From Gottfriedia acidiceleris (lineage in GTDB: Bacteria; Bacillota; Bacilli; Bacillales; Bacillaceae_G), in the NCBI RefSeq assembly GCF_002128425.1, contig NZ_NESS01000013.1, forward strand, positions 49,967-113,966: 64,000 nucleotides of DNA. The letters run 5' to 3'. This document shows positions 18,359 to 26,866 of this stretch, piece by piece; within the stretch, counting starts at the first letter, position 1, and each line of letters starts with the position of its first letter. A program made the translations under genes and the position numbers. The notes below the pieces were generated by a model. That model saw nothing but the letters and a program-made list of their open reading frames with translations, did no database searches and was not told where the DNA came from.

Positions 18359-19126
18359 ATGATATTCCATATTGATCCATCGTTATTATTAACTTTAATT
18401 GTATTTGGATTTTTAGCTGCTTTTATTGATTCCGTTGTTGGAGGCGGTGGGCTAATTACTTTGCCAGTATTATTATTTACTGGTCTTTCTCCAGCTGCTG
18501 CTGTCGCAACGAACAAATTAGCTGGGTCAATTGGCTCTTTAACGAGCACAATCATGTTCTATCGTTCTGGAAAACTTGATATAAAATCTGTCTATAAGTT
18601 ATTCCCACTCACCTTTATTGGTTCCATTTTGGGAGCTTGGACGGTTCATTTAATTGACCCTACTGTTCTTAAGCCTCTTATGCTCGTTATGCTTGCAGCA
18701 GTTGCAATTTATACTATTTTTAAGAAAGATTGGGGAGATACGACTACCAATAAAAATCTGTCAGTTCCTCGTATTATTCTGTTTATGCTTTTAATTTTTG
18801 GTATAGGTTTCTATGATGGATTCATTGGTCCTGGAACTGGTTCATTCCTAATATTTGCTTTTTTAATGATTGGGTTTGATTTCTTAAAAGCTGCAGGCAA
18901 CGCAAAGTTTTTAAATTTTGGTAGTAATATAGCTGCATTATTAATGTTTATGTACTTGGGACAAATCCATTATGCCTATGGTTTAGCAATGGGACTTGCA
19001 CAAATAGCAGGAGCTATTTGCGGTTCAAAATTTGCAATTAAGCAAGGAAGTGGTTACGTTCGAATTCTTTTTATTACAGTAACCTTTATTTTGTTAGCAA
19101 AAAATACATTTGATTATCTTCATTGA
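18359..19126 (+). CDS. TauE/SafE (sulfite exporter/DUF81) family permease
   Basis: 255 residues from the ATG at 18359 (a TTG three bases earlier opens the frame, but AAAGG is better placed for the ATG). About eight membrane helices in two repeats; the family motif GGGGLITLPVLL lies at about 23-34 and its partner FYDGFIGPGTGSFLIFAF near residue 140. Members move small organosulfur or organic anions. It is monocistronic between two terminators, so context gives no substrate. Confidence 0.8.
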   Translation: MIFHIDPSLLLTLIVFGFLAAFIDSVVGGGGLITLPVLLFTGLSPAAAVATNKLAGSIGSLTSTIMFYRSGKLDIKSVYKLFPLTFIGSILGAWTVHLIDPTVLKPLMLVMLAAVAIYTIFKKDWGDTTTNKNLSVPRIILFMLLIFGIGFYDGFIGPGTGSFLIFAFLMIGFDFLKAAGNAKFLNFGSNIAALLMFMYLGQIHYAYGLAMGLAQIAGAICGSKFAIKQGSGYVRILFITVTFILLAKNTFDYLH

Positions 19127-19155
19127 TTTTGTTTAAAAAACGGTTCTAGATTATA

Positions 19156-19205
19156 AATAAAAATGGTAAGCAAATTTTCATTGAATTTTGCTTACCATTT
19201 TTATT
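19156..19205. terminator. Bidirectional terminator between the TauE-like permease and thiolase genes
   Basis: A 19-bp stem AATAAAAATGGTAAGCAAA with 19187-19205, T-rich on both exits. Confidence 0.88.
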
Positions 19206-19215
19206 TTTGCCTAGA

Positions 19216-20391
19216 TTATATTGCTTCTACAATAATAGATACTCCTTGTCCGCCACCAACACATAAGGTTGCTAAACCAATTTGTTTCTTTTGTCGTATT
19301 AACTCATGTAATAAAGTAACTACAATTCTTGTACCTGAACAACCGATTGGATGCCCTAATGCAATGGCACCACCATTTACATTAATTATCTCCTCTGATA
19401 TACGTAATTCTTTATTTACAGCTAGCACTTGTGCAGCGAACGCTTCATTAATCTCTGCCAATTCAATATCCTGTATTGTTAGATTTGCTCGTTGCAGGGC
19501 TTTTTGTGTTGCTGGAACTGGCCCGATTCCCATAATAGAAGGAGCAACAGCCGAGCTTGCTACCGAACGAATTTTGGCAAGGGGTTTTAAACCATATTCT
19601 CTAACTGCTTGTTCAGATGCAACAATAACTGCAGCAGCTCCATCATTTAATGAAGAAGCATTTCCAGCTGTCACTGTTCCATTTTCTTTAAAAGCTGGTT
19701 TAAGAGCTTGTAGTTTTTCAAGACTAGTATTTTTTAAGTTCTCATCTTCTTTAAATAAAATGGGACCTTGCTTAGTTTTAATCGTAACAGGAATAATTTC
19801 GTTTTCAAATTTCCCTTCTTCTCTTGCCTTAATTGCTTTTAGCTGACTTTCCAAAGCATATGTGTCTTGCTCCTTACGAGATATATGATAATCTTCAACT
19901 AAATTTTCAGCAGTAACTCCCATATGGTAACCTTCAATTGCACAGTGAAGTCCGTCATGAAAAATTGCATCTACTGTCTTTAAGTCTCCCATTTTTTGTC
20001 CCCATCTTGCATTCATTACTAAATGAGGGACATTACTCATACTTTCAGTCCCTCCTGCAATTACAATATGTGAATCTCCTGCAAGTATTTGATGATAAGC
20101 TAATGTAATTGCTCGCATTCCAGATGCACATTGTTTATCGATTGTTATGGATGGTATAGAAACAGGTAAACCGGCCTTAATTGCTGCTTGTCTTGCTGGA
20201 TTTCCTTTTAGCCCGGATTTTAGAACATTACCTAGTACCACTTCATCAACACATTCAGCAGATAGACCAGAACGTTGCCACACCTCTTTAACAACTGTTG
20301 ATGCAAGTTGTACAGCACCTACATCTTTCAATGAACCACCGAAACATCCAATTGGTGTTCTTAATGCCTCTACTAAATATACATTCTGCAT
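19216..20391 (-). CDS. Acetyl-CoA C-acyltransferase (thiolase)
   Basis: 391 residues, standard thiolase length. The acylated cysteine is C88 in DKQCASGMRA; the base His is in GGAIALGHPIGCSGTR (about 347) and the second cysteine in LCVGGGQG (about 377). It cleaves 3-ketoacyl-CoA or condenses acetyl-CoA. It follows the SDR gene at 20446 by 54 bp and probably shares its LysR-type promoter, which favours a degradative role in this cluster. Start ATG preceded by GAGGGATCATGA. Confidence 0.9.
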   Translation of the reverse strand: MQNVYLVEALRTPIGCFGGSLKDVGAVQLASTVVKEVWQRSGLSAECVDEVVLGNVLKSGLKGNPARQAAIKAGLPVSIPSITIDKQCASGMRAITLAYHQILAGDSHIVIAGGTESMSNVPHLVMNARWGQKMGDLKTVDAIFHDGLHCAIEGYHMGVTAENLVEDYHISRKEQDTYALESQLKAIKAREEGKFENEIIPVTIKTKQGPILFKEDENLKNTSLEKLQALKPAFKENGTVTAGNASSLNDGAAAVIVASEQAVREYGLKPLAKIRSVASSAVAPSIMGIGPVPATQKALQRANLTIQDIELAEINEAFAAQVLAVNKELRISEEIINVNGGAIALGHPIGCSGTRIVVTLLHELIRQKKQIGLATLCVGGGQGVSIIVEAI

Positions 20392-20445
20392 TCATGATCC
20401 CTCACTTCGTTAAATCTTACTCTTTAAAAGTTTGTTTTAAGCTAC

Positions 20446-21228
20446 TTACACTTTTTCTTCAATCATCTTTCGGGTATAGGTAGTTACCCATTTCCTTGGC
20501 AGTATTCCAACAGATTTTGCCATCAGTTTATTTTTAAAACCTGGAATGATAACAGTTTTATTTTTCATTAAACCTTCAAAACCACACTTAGCAACTGCTT
20601 TAGGGTCCATTAAGTTTTTAATGAAAATTTTTGTTCCTGTTGAAGCAAGCCCCTCAGTAAGTGGTGTCTTTGTTGAAGGGGGACATAATACACTAACTTG
20701 AACCCCGGTTCCTTTAAGTTCTTCAGCTATCGCCTCTGTAAAAGATAAAACATATGACTTGCTTGCCCCATACATTGACATCCGTGGAGTTGGTTGAAAA
20801 GCCGCTGTTGAAGCAACATTTAAAATTTTACCGTGATTTCGCTTAATCATTTCATCCGCTATAAGTCTAGTTAAATAGGTTAAGGAAATCATATTTAGCT
20901 GCAAACATTCTATTTCTTTCTTAATATCTAATTCTGTCATTAATCCTAATCCGCCTGCCCCGGCATTATTAATCAATATATCGATATTGATTCCTTCCCT
21001 TTTTAGGTATGTATATAAGCTCTCTACGGTTTCATGATTACTTAGATCACCGACAAAAGTATTAACTTCTACTCTGTATTCCTTTTTTAAAAGGCCAGCT
21101 TGTTTTTCCAATAACACCTCATCTCTAGCAACTAAAACTAAGTTATAGCGATGTCCTGCGAAGATCCTTGAAAATTCCAATCCGATACCTTTTGAAGCAC
21201 CTGTAATTAACACTGTTTCAGCTGGCAT
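20446..21228 (-). CDS. Short-chain dehydrogenase/reductase (classical SDR, DltE/YqjQ-like)
   Basis: 260 residues. The cofactor motif TGASKGIG lies at 9-16, NNAGAGG near 87 and catalytic YGASK near 155 with an upstream Ser in VASTAAF. The C-terminal IIPGFKNKLMAKSVGILPRK is typical of the YqjQ/DltE subgroup. The substrate is unknown. It is first gene of a unit with thiolase, behind regulon promoter A. Confidence 0.82.
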   Translation of the reverse strand: MPAETVLITGASKGIGLEFSRIFAGHRYNLVLVARDEVLLEKQAGLLKKEYRVEVNTFVGDLSNHETVESLYTYLKREGINIDILINNAGAGGLGLMTELDIKKEIECLQLNMISLTYLTRLIADEMIKRNHGKILNVASTAAFQPTPRMSMYGASKSYVLSFTEAIAEELKGTGVQVSVLCPPSTKTPLTEGLASTGTKIFIKNLMDPKAVAKCGFEGLMKNKTVIIPGFKNKLMAKSVGILPRKWVTTYTRKMIEEKV

Positions 21229-21289
21229 ATATAGTTGAACCTCCTCTTTTTTGAATATTTAAAATTTTAAAAATATTAGTTCGTATCTA

Positions 21290-21353
21290 ATTATACGCAT
21301 AAGTAATAGTTAAATAAAATTAAAGAATTTGATTTACAAGTAAGTATTACTAA
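21290..21353 (-). promoter_or_regulatory. Regulon promoter A (LysR box, 45 bp, -10) for SDR-thiolase
   Basis: Read on the minus strand: box TTAGTAATACTTA (21353-21341), 45 bp containing TTTAATTTTATTT, then TATAAT (21295-21290). The transcript would start about 55 bp upstream of the SDR gene. Part of a six-copy family. Confidence 0.78.
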
Positions 21354-21384
21354 TATATAAAAAACTTATGATTTTCATCTATAA

Positions 21385-21430
21385 GAAAAGAGAATCCTTT
21401 TCGTCACAGGACGTTTTAGATTCTCTTTTC
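21385..21430 (-). terminator. Terminator after the cupin gene
   Basis: Outer 12-bp stem GAAAAGAGAATC/GATTCTCTTTTC with an inner CGTC/GACG stem, directly downstream of the cupin stop. Confidence 0.75.
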
Positions 21431-21441
21431 ATACACTATTT

Positions 21442-21918
21442 TTAAAATTTAGTCACATCAACAGGTTCGATTCCTTCAGCTGCACAATATTCGTAGTATC
21501 TATTTAAGAATGTTTCCCAATTATCTCTAGCAAGAATTTCGCCATCCTCACCGATATAGTCCAATGTTCCTTCTACAATATTAAAAGTAATGACATCTTC
21601 ATCGCCTACAGCTGTAGGTGTATGTTTCGATCCAGCAGGCTCATATACCACATCACCTGGTTTAGAGATCCAAGACTCCTCTAAATATCTCCACGTTCCT
21701 TGAACAGTATATACAATAACCGTTCCAGGATGGAAATGTGCAGGGAGCTGCATTTTCGCAGGTACATATAATAATGTAAGTGTTTGCCCTGTTACAGGGT
21801 TTGCTTTAAGTAATTTAAACTTTGAATCACCAAAATATGGAATCCAAGGCAACTCATCTACATTAATATTTCCAGCATGGTGTACTATTACTTCTTTTAC
21901 ATCTTTAACATTACTCAC
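21442..21918 (-). CDS. Cupin protein resembling 2,4'-dihydroxyacetophenone dioxygenase
   Basis: 158 residues from a GTG start with AGAGGGG upstream. One cupin domain: metal ligands in LPAHFHPGTVIVYTVQGTWRY (two His, residues about 60-62, plus the later His in EPAGSKHTP). The phrases WRYLEESW and GDVVYEPAGSKHT are typical of the acetophenone dioxygenase family, which cleaves a C-C bond beside a ketone. The exact substrate is inferred, not shown. It has its own regulon promoter (E). Confidence 0.72.
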   Translation of the reverse strand: MSNVKDVKEVIVHHAGNINVDELPWIPYFGDSKFKLLKANPVTGQTLTLLYVPAKMQLPAHFHPGTVIVYTVQGTWRYLEESWISKPGDVVYEPAGSKHTPTAVGDEDVITFNIVEGTLDYIGEDGEILARDNWETFLNRYYEYCAAEGIEPVDVTKF

Positions 21919-22016
21919 TTAAATCCCCTCTTCCAATCTTATGTTTATTAAATTCGGCTATAGTAGTCCCTTACTTCGGTAAGCTGACTAAAAGCTATTT
22001 CGAATTCGTTATTATC

Positions 22017-22080
22017 AGTATATTTATAATTTTCTGTAAAGTAAAATTAATATTTTTAACTTGTATATAAGTTTGGCTAA
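22017..22080 (-). promoter_or_regulatory. Regulon promoter E (LysR box, 45 bp, -10) for the cupin gene
   Basis: Minus strand: TTAGCCAAACTTA (22080-22068), 45 bp containing TTAATTTTACTTT, TATACT (22022-22017). The most divergent box of the set but with identical spacing. Confidence 0.7.
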
Positions 22081-22108
22081 TTTACATTCCTATTTACTTT
22101 GATAAAAT

Positions 22109-22897
22109 TTACTTAGCACCAAGACCACCATCAAGAACTAAAATTTGTCCTGTACAATAGTCAGATGCTGCTGAAGCAAAGTAAAGGGTTGCACCTACTA
22201 AATCATGATCACTACCTAACCTTCTAAGTGGCACTTGAGTAGCAATGAATGGGCCGGCTTTATGTACAAGAGTTCCAGGTATTTCTGGGTTATTCATTCC
22301 TGTTGTGAAAACTCCCGGAGCAATTGAGTTTACATAAACACCGTGGCGCCCCCACTTAACTGCTAAGTCCTTCGTTAAAGTCATTACGGCTCCCTTACTT
22401 GTTGTATAACCGACAGAATCCACAGCTTCAGGGTCAACACCTTTAAAGCCTATACTAGAAGAAATATTGATGATTTTGCCGTATTCATTATTGATCATAT
22501 GTTTACCAACTGCCTGACACATTAAAAAAGTTCCTGTCACATTCGTATCAAGCATAGACTGCCATTGTTCTAAAGGCATTTCTGTTGCTGGCGTTTCAAA
22601 AACTGTTCCACTACTATTTACTAAGATTTCGATGCTTCCAAATTGAGAAATAACTTTTTCTAATCCCTTTTCAATCGATTCGGGACTAGTTACATCCACA
22701 GATATAGCTAATGCTTGTCTTCCTAATTCCACTATCTCTTTCACGACTTCTTCACAAACTTCTAAACGACGAGAACAAATTACTACATTTGCTCCTGCTT
22801 CTGCTAAAGCTAATGCCATTACACGTCCTAGCCCACTTCCGCCTCCTGTAACGACCGCTGTCTTTCCTGTTAAATCAAACAATTGTGCTAATTGCAT
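22109..22897 (-). CDS. Short-chain dehydrogenase/reductase (gluconate 5-dehydrogenase-like SDR)
   Basis: 262 residues. Cofactor motif TGGGSGLG at 17-24, SSG at the NNAG position, catalytic Ser in NISSSIGFKG and YTTSK near 165, and a C-terminal YCTGQILVLDGGLGAK. The GTGGGSGLGRVMALALAEAGA N-terminus is common in sugar-acid and secondary alcohol dehydrogenases. ATG preceded by GGAGGAG. Divergent from the LysR gene, with regulon promoter B between them. Confidence 0.82.
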   Translation of the reverse strand: MQLAQLFDLTGKTAVVTGGGSGLGRVMALALAEAGANVVICSRRLEVCEEVVKEIVELGRQALAISVDVTSPESIEKGLEKVISQFGSIEILVNSSGTVFETPATEMPLEQWQSMLDTNVTGTFLMCQAVGKHMINNEYGKIINISSSIGFKGVDPEAVDSVGYTTSKGAVMTLTKDLAVKWGRHGVYVNSIAPGVFTTGMNNPEIPGTLVHKAGPFIATQVPLRRLGSDHDLVGATLYFASAASDYCTGQILVLDGGLGAK

Positions 22898-22955
22898 TCT
22901 ACTCCTCCTCCTAAATTTTAGAATATTCTAATTTTTAAAAATCTTATTGATATTG

Positions 22956-23019
22956 ATTATACATATAAATTATAATGAAAAAAAATTAAAAAATTTAATA
23001 TGTATGTTAGTATCACTAA
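22956..23019 (-). promoter_or_regulatory. Regulon promoter B (LysR box, 45 bp, -10) between SDR and LysR genes
   Basis: Minus strand: TTAGTGATACTAA (23019-23007), 45 bp containing TTTAATTTTTTTT, TATAAT (22961-22956). The box ends 21 bp before the lysR ATG, as expected for an autoregulated LysR gene with a divergent target. Confidence 0.8.
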
Positions 23020-23040
23020 TATTCAAAAAAGGGGTCAACC

Positions 23041-23946
23041 ATGAATATTGAACAATTTATTTATATTGTTGAAGTTGCAAAATACAGTTCCTTGTCAGTA
23101 GCTGCACAAAATCTACACGTGACTCAGTCAACAATTAGCCAGTCCATAACTAACTTAGAAAAAGAGCTAGATATTAAAGTATTTAAACGTTCTCGGGGGC
23201 ATGGTGCTGTCCCAACTGATGAAGGCAGAGTCATTTTAAAGCTTGCTTATGAAGTTCAAAAAAAACTTGAAGAAATAAAGGAGGCAGCTAACCTATTTAA
23301 CTCCGCCGAGGTGGGTGAGCTTAACATATCTTCTTTACCTGGCTTAATGACATTTCTCGTTAAAGCAATCTCTACATTTAGTCATGATTATCCTCATGTA
23401 AATCTTGAGGTTACTGAAAAAAGTGGTACATCAGTGATTGATGATGTTAGACAGCATAAGACTGATTTTGGACTAATTACATATTCAAGGGATTTAGGGG
23501 TAAATATGGAAGGGATCTCTTTTGAAGCACTCCTTGATGGCAAGCAGAAAGTTTACGTTTCTAAGCATTCTCCTTTAGCTATACTTGGTACCGTAACCCC
23601 AGAAGAAATTCTTGATCAAACGCTTGTCATATATAAAGGCGAATTAATGCAATATTTTATTCAAGATTTTTTTATTAAATATAAACCTATGAAAATTCTA
23701 TTTACAACAAATAATATGGCTGGACTTCTCCAAGCCGTCAATGAAAATTTAGCGATTACATTTGCCCCTGATTTTGTCATGCAAAATTATCCATCGGTTA
23801 TTAATGGTGATATTATTCCAATCGATTTAGTGAACCATAATACTGTTAATATTTCTTTAGGATTAGTTCGTTCAGAAGATAAACATTTATCTACATATGC
23901 AAACAAATATATTAGTTGTTTAAAAACGGAAATTATTAAAAATTAA
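23041..23946 (+). CDS. LysR-family transcriptional regulator, probable master of the catabolic regulon
   Basis: 301 residues. The N-terminal winged helix-turn-helix spans about 1-60 (SVAAQNLHVTQSTISQSITNLEKEL), followed by a LysR_substrate domain from about 90 (VGELNISSLPGLM). The gene is divergent from an SDR gene, and a T-N11-A box lies just upstream. The same box recurs before five other operons within 12 kb. I infer that this protein activates all six from near -65 when bound to a pathway intermediate. Its family is secure; the regulon is inference. Confidence 0.86.
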   Translation: MNIEQFIYIVEVAKYSSLSVAAQNLHVTQSTISQSITNLEKELDIKVFKRSRGHGAVPTDEGRVILKLAYEVQKKLEEIKEAANLFNSAEVGELNISSLPGLMTFLVKAISTFSHDYPHVNLEVTEKSGTSVIDDVRQHKTDFGLITYSRDLGVNMEGISFEALLDGKQKVYVSKHSPLAILGTVTPEEILDQTLVIYKGELMQYFIQDFFIKYKPMKILFTTNNMAGLLQAVNENLAITFAPDFVMQNYPSVINGDIIPIDLVNHNTVNISLGLVRSEDKHLSTYANKYISCLKTEIIKN

Positions 23947-23982
23947 AAAAGAGAAGCAACTGCGTTCGAAATGGACGCGGAG
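23947..23982. terminator. Terminator after lysR
   Basis: Stem AAAAGAGAAGC/GCTTCTCTTTT (23947-23957 with 23972-23982), with T-runs or A-runs on both sides; it also serves the convergent small gene. Confidence 0.85.
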
Positions 23983-24022
23983 CTTCTCTTTTAATTTGAA
24001 TCTATCGTATCTTAGCTTGATA

Positions 24023-24208
24023 TCAGGAATTAATATTCTGTTTAATTTTGTCTTCAATTTCCTTTTCAATATAGTCATCAGCGTAAGTTTCAGTTATTTT
24101 ATCCTGGCAGCTCCAACAGTTGCTTCGATTTCTCTCCATAATGGATAATTCTTCATGACATTCTACACAGCAATCAATTCCATCTAAGACCTTCTTATTT
24201 TTGCACAT
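24023..24208 (-). CDS. Small cysteine-rich (zinc-ribbon-like) protein
   Basis: 61 residues with CCVECH at 13-18 and CWSCQ at 32-36, so four of the Cys could bind one zinc. The C-terminal third is acidic and helical. A clear GGGGGAA site precedes the ATG. It lies 31 bp downstream of the MFS gene stop and probably is co-transcribed with it. No family recognised. Confidence 0.55.
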   Translation of the reverse strand: MCKNKKVLDGIDCCVECHEELSIMERNRSNCWSCQDKITETYADDYIEKEIEDKIKQNINS

Positions 24209-24238
24209 TTTAATTCCCCCTCGATTAAATCATCGTTT

Positions 24239-25528
24239 TTATAAAATGACTTGTTCTTCTACTTTGATCGTAGTGCTTGTTTGATTCGCAGGGCGCACAG
24301 CAATCCAAAATAATAACCCAAAAACAAACATAACTAAAGATGTAACCAAAAATCCGTAACCATATCCTATTGACTCACTTCCTGCTTTTTCAATAAAATT
24401 CCCAAATATAACAGGAGCAATAATACTCGTGGAACTTGAAAGAGCAACATAGGTCCCTTGCGCTTTTCCAATGTTTTTAGGTGAAAAGAACTCCATTAAC
24501 ATTGCCGGTGCGAGTGAAAGAATGACGATTGCAAATCCCGGTGCAAGGATGAAGAACAGGATGGAGATCGCACTTGTACTTGCGACGCTACCAACATATA
24601 AACAAATAGCGGATAACATCATTGAAATTCCTGCAAGATTTATTCTTGCCTTACGAATATCCTGTGTTTTGCGGTAAATTCGGTCTGATATTAAGGCAAA
24701 TGCAATTTGGCAAATGGCCGCGAAGAGAAAAGGGAAAGACACTGCCATTTTTAATGTTTTACCATCAAAGTGTTGAACTTTCGAAAAGTATGCTGGAAAC
24801 CAAACCGCTTGAACAGACAATAGCCAATACGCACAACCTGCACAAATTGCGGTGAAAATAAAGTTTTTAGAAAAAATATGTGGAAAAAACTGCCTCCAAG
24901 AAACCTTATGTGGGATCATTGTGTTTTTATCCTCTTGTTCATATGTAGAGATCCCGATATCTTTTGGGCTTTCTTTTCCAAAAATCATCCATAAAAGTAA
25001 AACAATAAATCCGACCGCACCCATTGCTACAAAGGCAGCTCTCCAACTATATTGATTAATTAGAGAGATTAATAGTGGAGATGCAATTGCAGGTCCGATT
25101 GTTGCTCCAAAGAGAACTGCACCAAAACCAATTCCATGTCTATGCTTTGGAAACCATTTTCCAATTATTGAAGTTGAAATTGAAATGGCTGGCCCTTCTC
25201 CTGCTCCTAATATCATTCTTGAAAACATTAATAGAGATAAACTAGATACAAAAGGTGTTGTAAATTGAACGGCTAACCATATTAACATAATCCAAGTAAA
25301 CATCTTTTTCGTGTTTTTAGTATCAGCCATGCCACCAAGAATAAAGGAAGAGATGGTAAAAAACCAAAAAAATGAGCTTCCTACTAATCCCCATTGTGAT
25401 GGGCTTAAATGAAGTTCTTTCATTAATGGAACTGAAACTAAACCTATTATGATTTTATCAACTTGATTGACCATGCCAGAAGCAACTAGAATTAATAAAA
25501 TAATCCAAGAATATTTTGGTGTGTTCAA
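24239..25528 (-). CDS. MFS transporter (anion:cation symporter-like), copy 1
   Basis: 429 residues, 12 membrane helices, from a TTG start with AGGGAGA upstream. ACS-family features include NQVDKIIIGLVSVPLMKELHLSP at the N-terminus, GGMADTKNTKKM in loop 2-3 and a GAGEGPAISISTSIIGKWFPKHRHGIGFG stretch. Such carriers import organic acids, for instance hexuronates, phthalate or vanillate types. It is a close paralogue of the protein at 29071-30363 and is driven by regulon promoter C. Confidence 0.85.
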   Translation of the reverse strand: MNTPKYSWIILLILVASGMVNQVDKIIIGLVSVPLMKELHLSPSQWGLVGSSFFWFFTISSFILGGMADTKNTKKMFTWIMLIWLAVQFTTPFVSSLSLLMFSRMILGAGEGPAISISTSIIGKWFPKHRHGIGFGAVLFGATIGPAIASPLLISLINQYSWRAAFVAMGAVGFIVLLLWMIFGKESPKDIGISTYEQEDKNTMIPHKVSWRQFFPHIFSKNFIFTAICAGCAYWLLSVQAVWFPAYFSKVQHFDGKTLKMAVSFPFLFAAICQIAFALISDRIYRKTQDIRKARINLAGISMMLSAICLYVGSVASTSAISILFFILAPGFAIVILSLAPAMLMEFFSPKNIGKAQGTYVALSSSTSIIAPVIFGNFIEKAGSESIGYGYGFLVTSLVMFVFGLLFWIAVRPANQTSTTIKVEEQVIL

Positions 25529-25743
25529 ATAAATCTCCCTTTCTTTCCTTCTAATTATTGAACATCTCTAAAAAGCAACTTGTTTTCTGACTAAAACGGT
25601 TATAAAAAATTAACAATTCTTCTGTTTCTGAAAACGCTTTCAATATTGCTATATCGCCTTTTCTACCAAACTACAAAGCTCCCTTCCCCCCCTTATTTAC
25701 ATAGATTCATAACCTAAATATCATTAAAATATTCTTTATATTT

Positions 25744-25807
25744 ATTATATTCATAATTTTCAGTTAAATAAAATTAAACATTTTTACTTACATGTAAATA
25801 CTACTAA
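25744..25807 (-). promoter_or_regulatory. Regulon promoter C (LysR box, 45 bp, -10) for MFS copy 1
   Basis: Minus strand: TTAGTAGTATTTA (25807-25795), 45 bp containing TTTAATTTTATTT, TATAAT (25749-25744). The leader to the TTG start would be about 210 nt. Confidence 0.77.
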
Positions 25808-25857
25808 TATATAAAATATATACCGTTGTACATATGGAATTTAAAGACCACATTATA

Positions 25858-25921
25858 TTAGCACAACTAAATTACAAATTAAAATCTTTAATTTTATATA
25901 AATATTATCTATAGGTAGAAT
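25858..25921 (+). promoter_or_regulatory. Regulon promoter F (LysR box, 45 bp, -10) for the plus-strand SDR
   Basis: Plus strand: TTAGCACAACTAA (25858-25870), 45 bp containing TTTAATTTTATAT, TAGAAT (25916-25921). It is the only copy facing right and it faces the only right-facing enzyme gene of the cluster, which supports function. Confidence 0.77.
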
Positions 25922-25995
25922 TAAGATAGAAATGCGTAAATACTAAATCATTCAATTTTTTTTTAGTATGATTGAATCTAACTGGAGGCTAAACA

Positions 25996-26769
25996 ATGGA
26001 CTTAAAATTATCAGGAAAAAAAGCACTTATTGTTGGGGGTAGCCGAGGTATTGGTAAAGCTGTTGCCCGCCAGCTAGCTCTTGAAGGTGTAGATTGCACG
26101 ATTTGTTCAAGAAATGAAGTCACATTAAGACTAGCCGCAGAGGAACTGGCACAAGAAACAAATCGAAACATATATCCAATTGTGGCAGATACTACCGATC
26201 CAGACTCTATCTTAAATCTAGTAGAAAAATCAGCAGCAGTAATGGGAAGCATAGACATATTAGTTAACAGTGGTGCCCGCGTAGGTGGACATGAGCCAGA
26301 AGACTTTAATAGTATTAAAGAAGAGCTTATTATAAAAGATTTTGAAGAAAAATATATGGGTTATTTTCGTAGTATTAGAGCTGTTGCACCATATATGATT
26401 GAAAATAAGTGGGGTCGAATTATTAATATAAGTGGACTAGCTGCTAGGATTGGAGGCAATTATTTTAGCTCTGGTCCTCGTAACGCATCTGTCGTCCATT
26501 TAACAAAATCTGCATCAATGGAATTAGGAAAGCATGGAATTAACGTCAATGCAATTTATCCTGGAATTGTTGATACCGAAGCTTTTAGAGACAAAGTAAC
26601 TAATGAAGAAGCAATTCAACATGTAAAATCATTAAACTCTCTCGGTCGCTTGATTACTCCAGAGGAGATTGCTTACGTCGTTACGTTCCTAGCATCTCCA
26701 TTATCAACATCTATTACCGGAGAAGTAATTCCAGTAACTGGCGGCATTGGGAATACCGTATATTTCTAA
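25996..26769 (+). CDS. Atypical SDR-family protein
   Basis: 257 residues with a good cofactor half (GGSRGIGKAVARQLA at 14-28, NSGARVGG at the NNAG position) and the ending STSITGEVIPVTGG. The catalytic YxxxK is absent: the region reads FSSGPRNASVVHLTKS, with Ser/Gly for Tyr and Asn for Lys. It belongs to the SDR subgroup with RNA(S/A) there, which may be a lyase-like or isomerase-like activity rather than a redox enzyme. Start ATG after GGAGG. Confidence 0.78.
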   Translation: MDLKLSGKKALIVGGSRGIGKAVARQLALEGVDCTICSRNEVTLRLAAEELAQETNRNIYPIVADTTDPDSILNLVEKSAAVMGSIDILVNSGARVGGHEPEDFNSIKEELIIKDFEEKYMGYFRSIRAVAPYMIENKWGRIINISGLAARIGGNYFSSGPRNASVVHLTKSASMELGKHGINVNAIYPGIVDTEAFRDKVTNEEAIQHVKSLNSLGRLITPEEIAYVVTFLASPLSTSITGEVIPVTGGIGNTVYF

Positions 26770-26826
26770 TATACTAGTTGGAAATTATTTTAACTGCTTC
26801 ATAGTTTATAAGTTAATTATTAAAGA

Positions 26827-26862
26827 AAAAGAGCTTCATTCATAGTTTAATGAGGCTCTTTT
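26827..26862. terminator. Bidirectional terminator between SDR and hydrolase genes
   Basis: Stem AAAAGAGC-TCATT with AATGA-GCTCTTTT around an eight-base loop, A-rich before and T-rich after. Confidence 0.8.
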
Positions 26863-26866
26863 CATT

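Noticed and set aside
19163..19846. 227-codon open frame opposite the thiolase gene
   Set aside because: Antisense shadow of a secure thiolase; composition is low-complexity Cys/Ser/Ile and there is no ribosome site.
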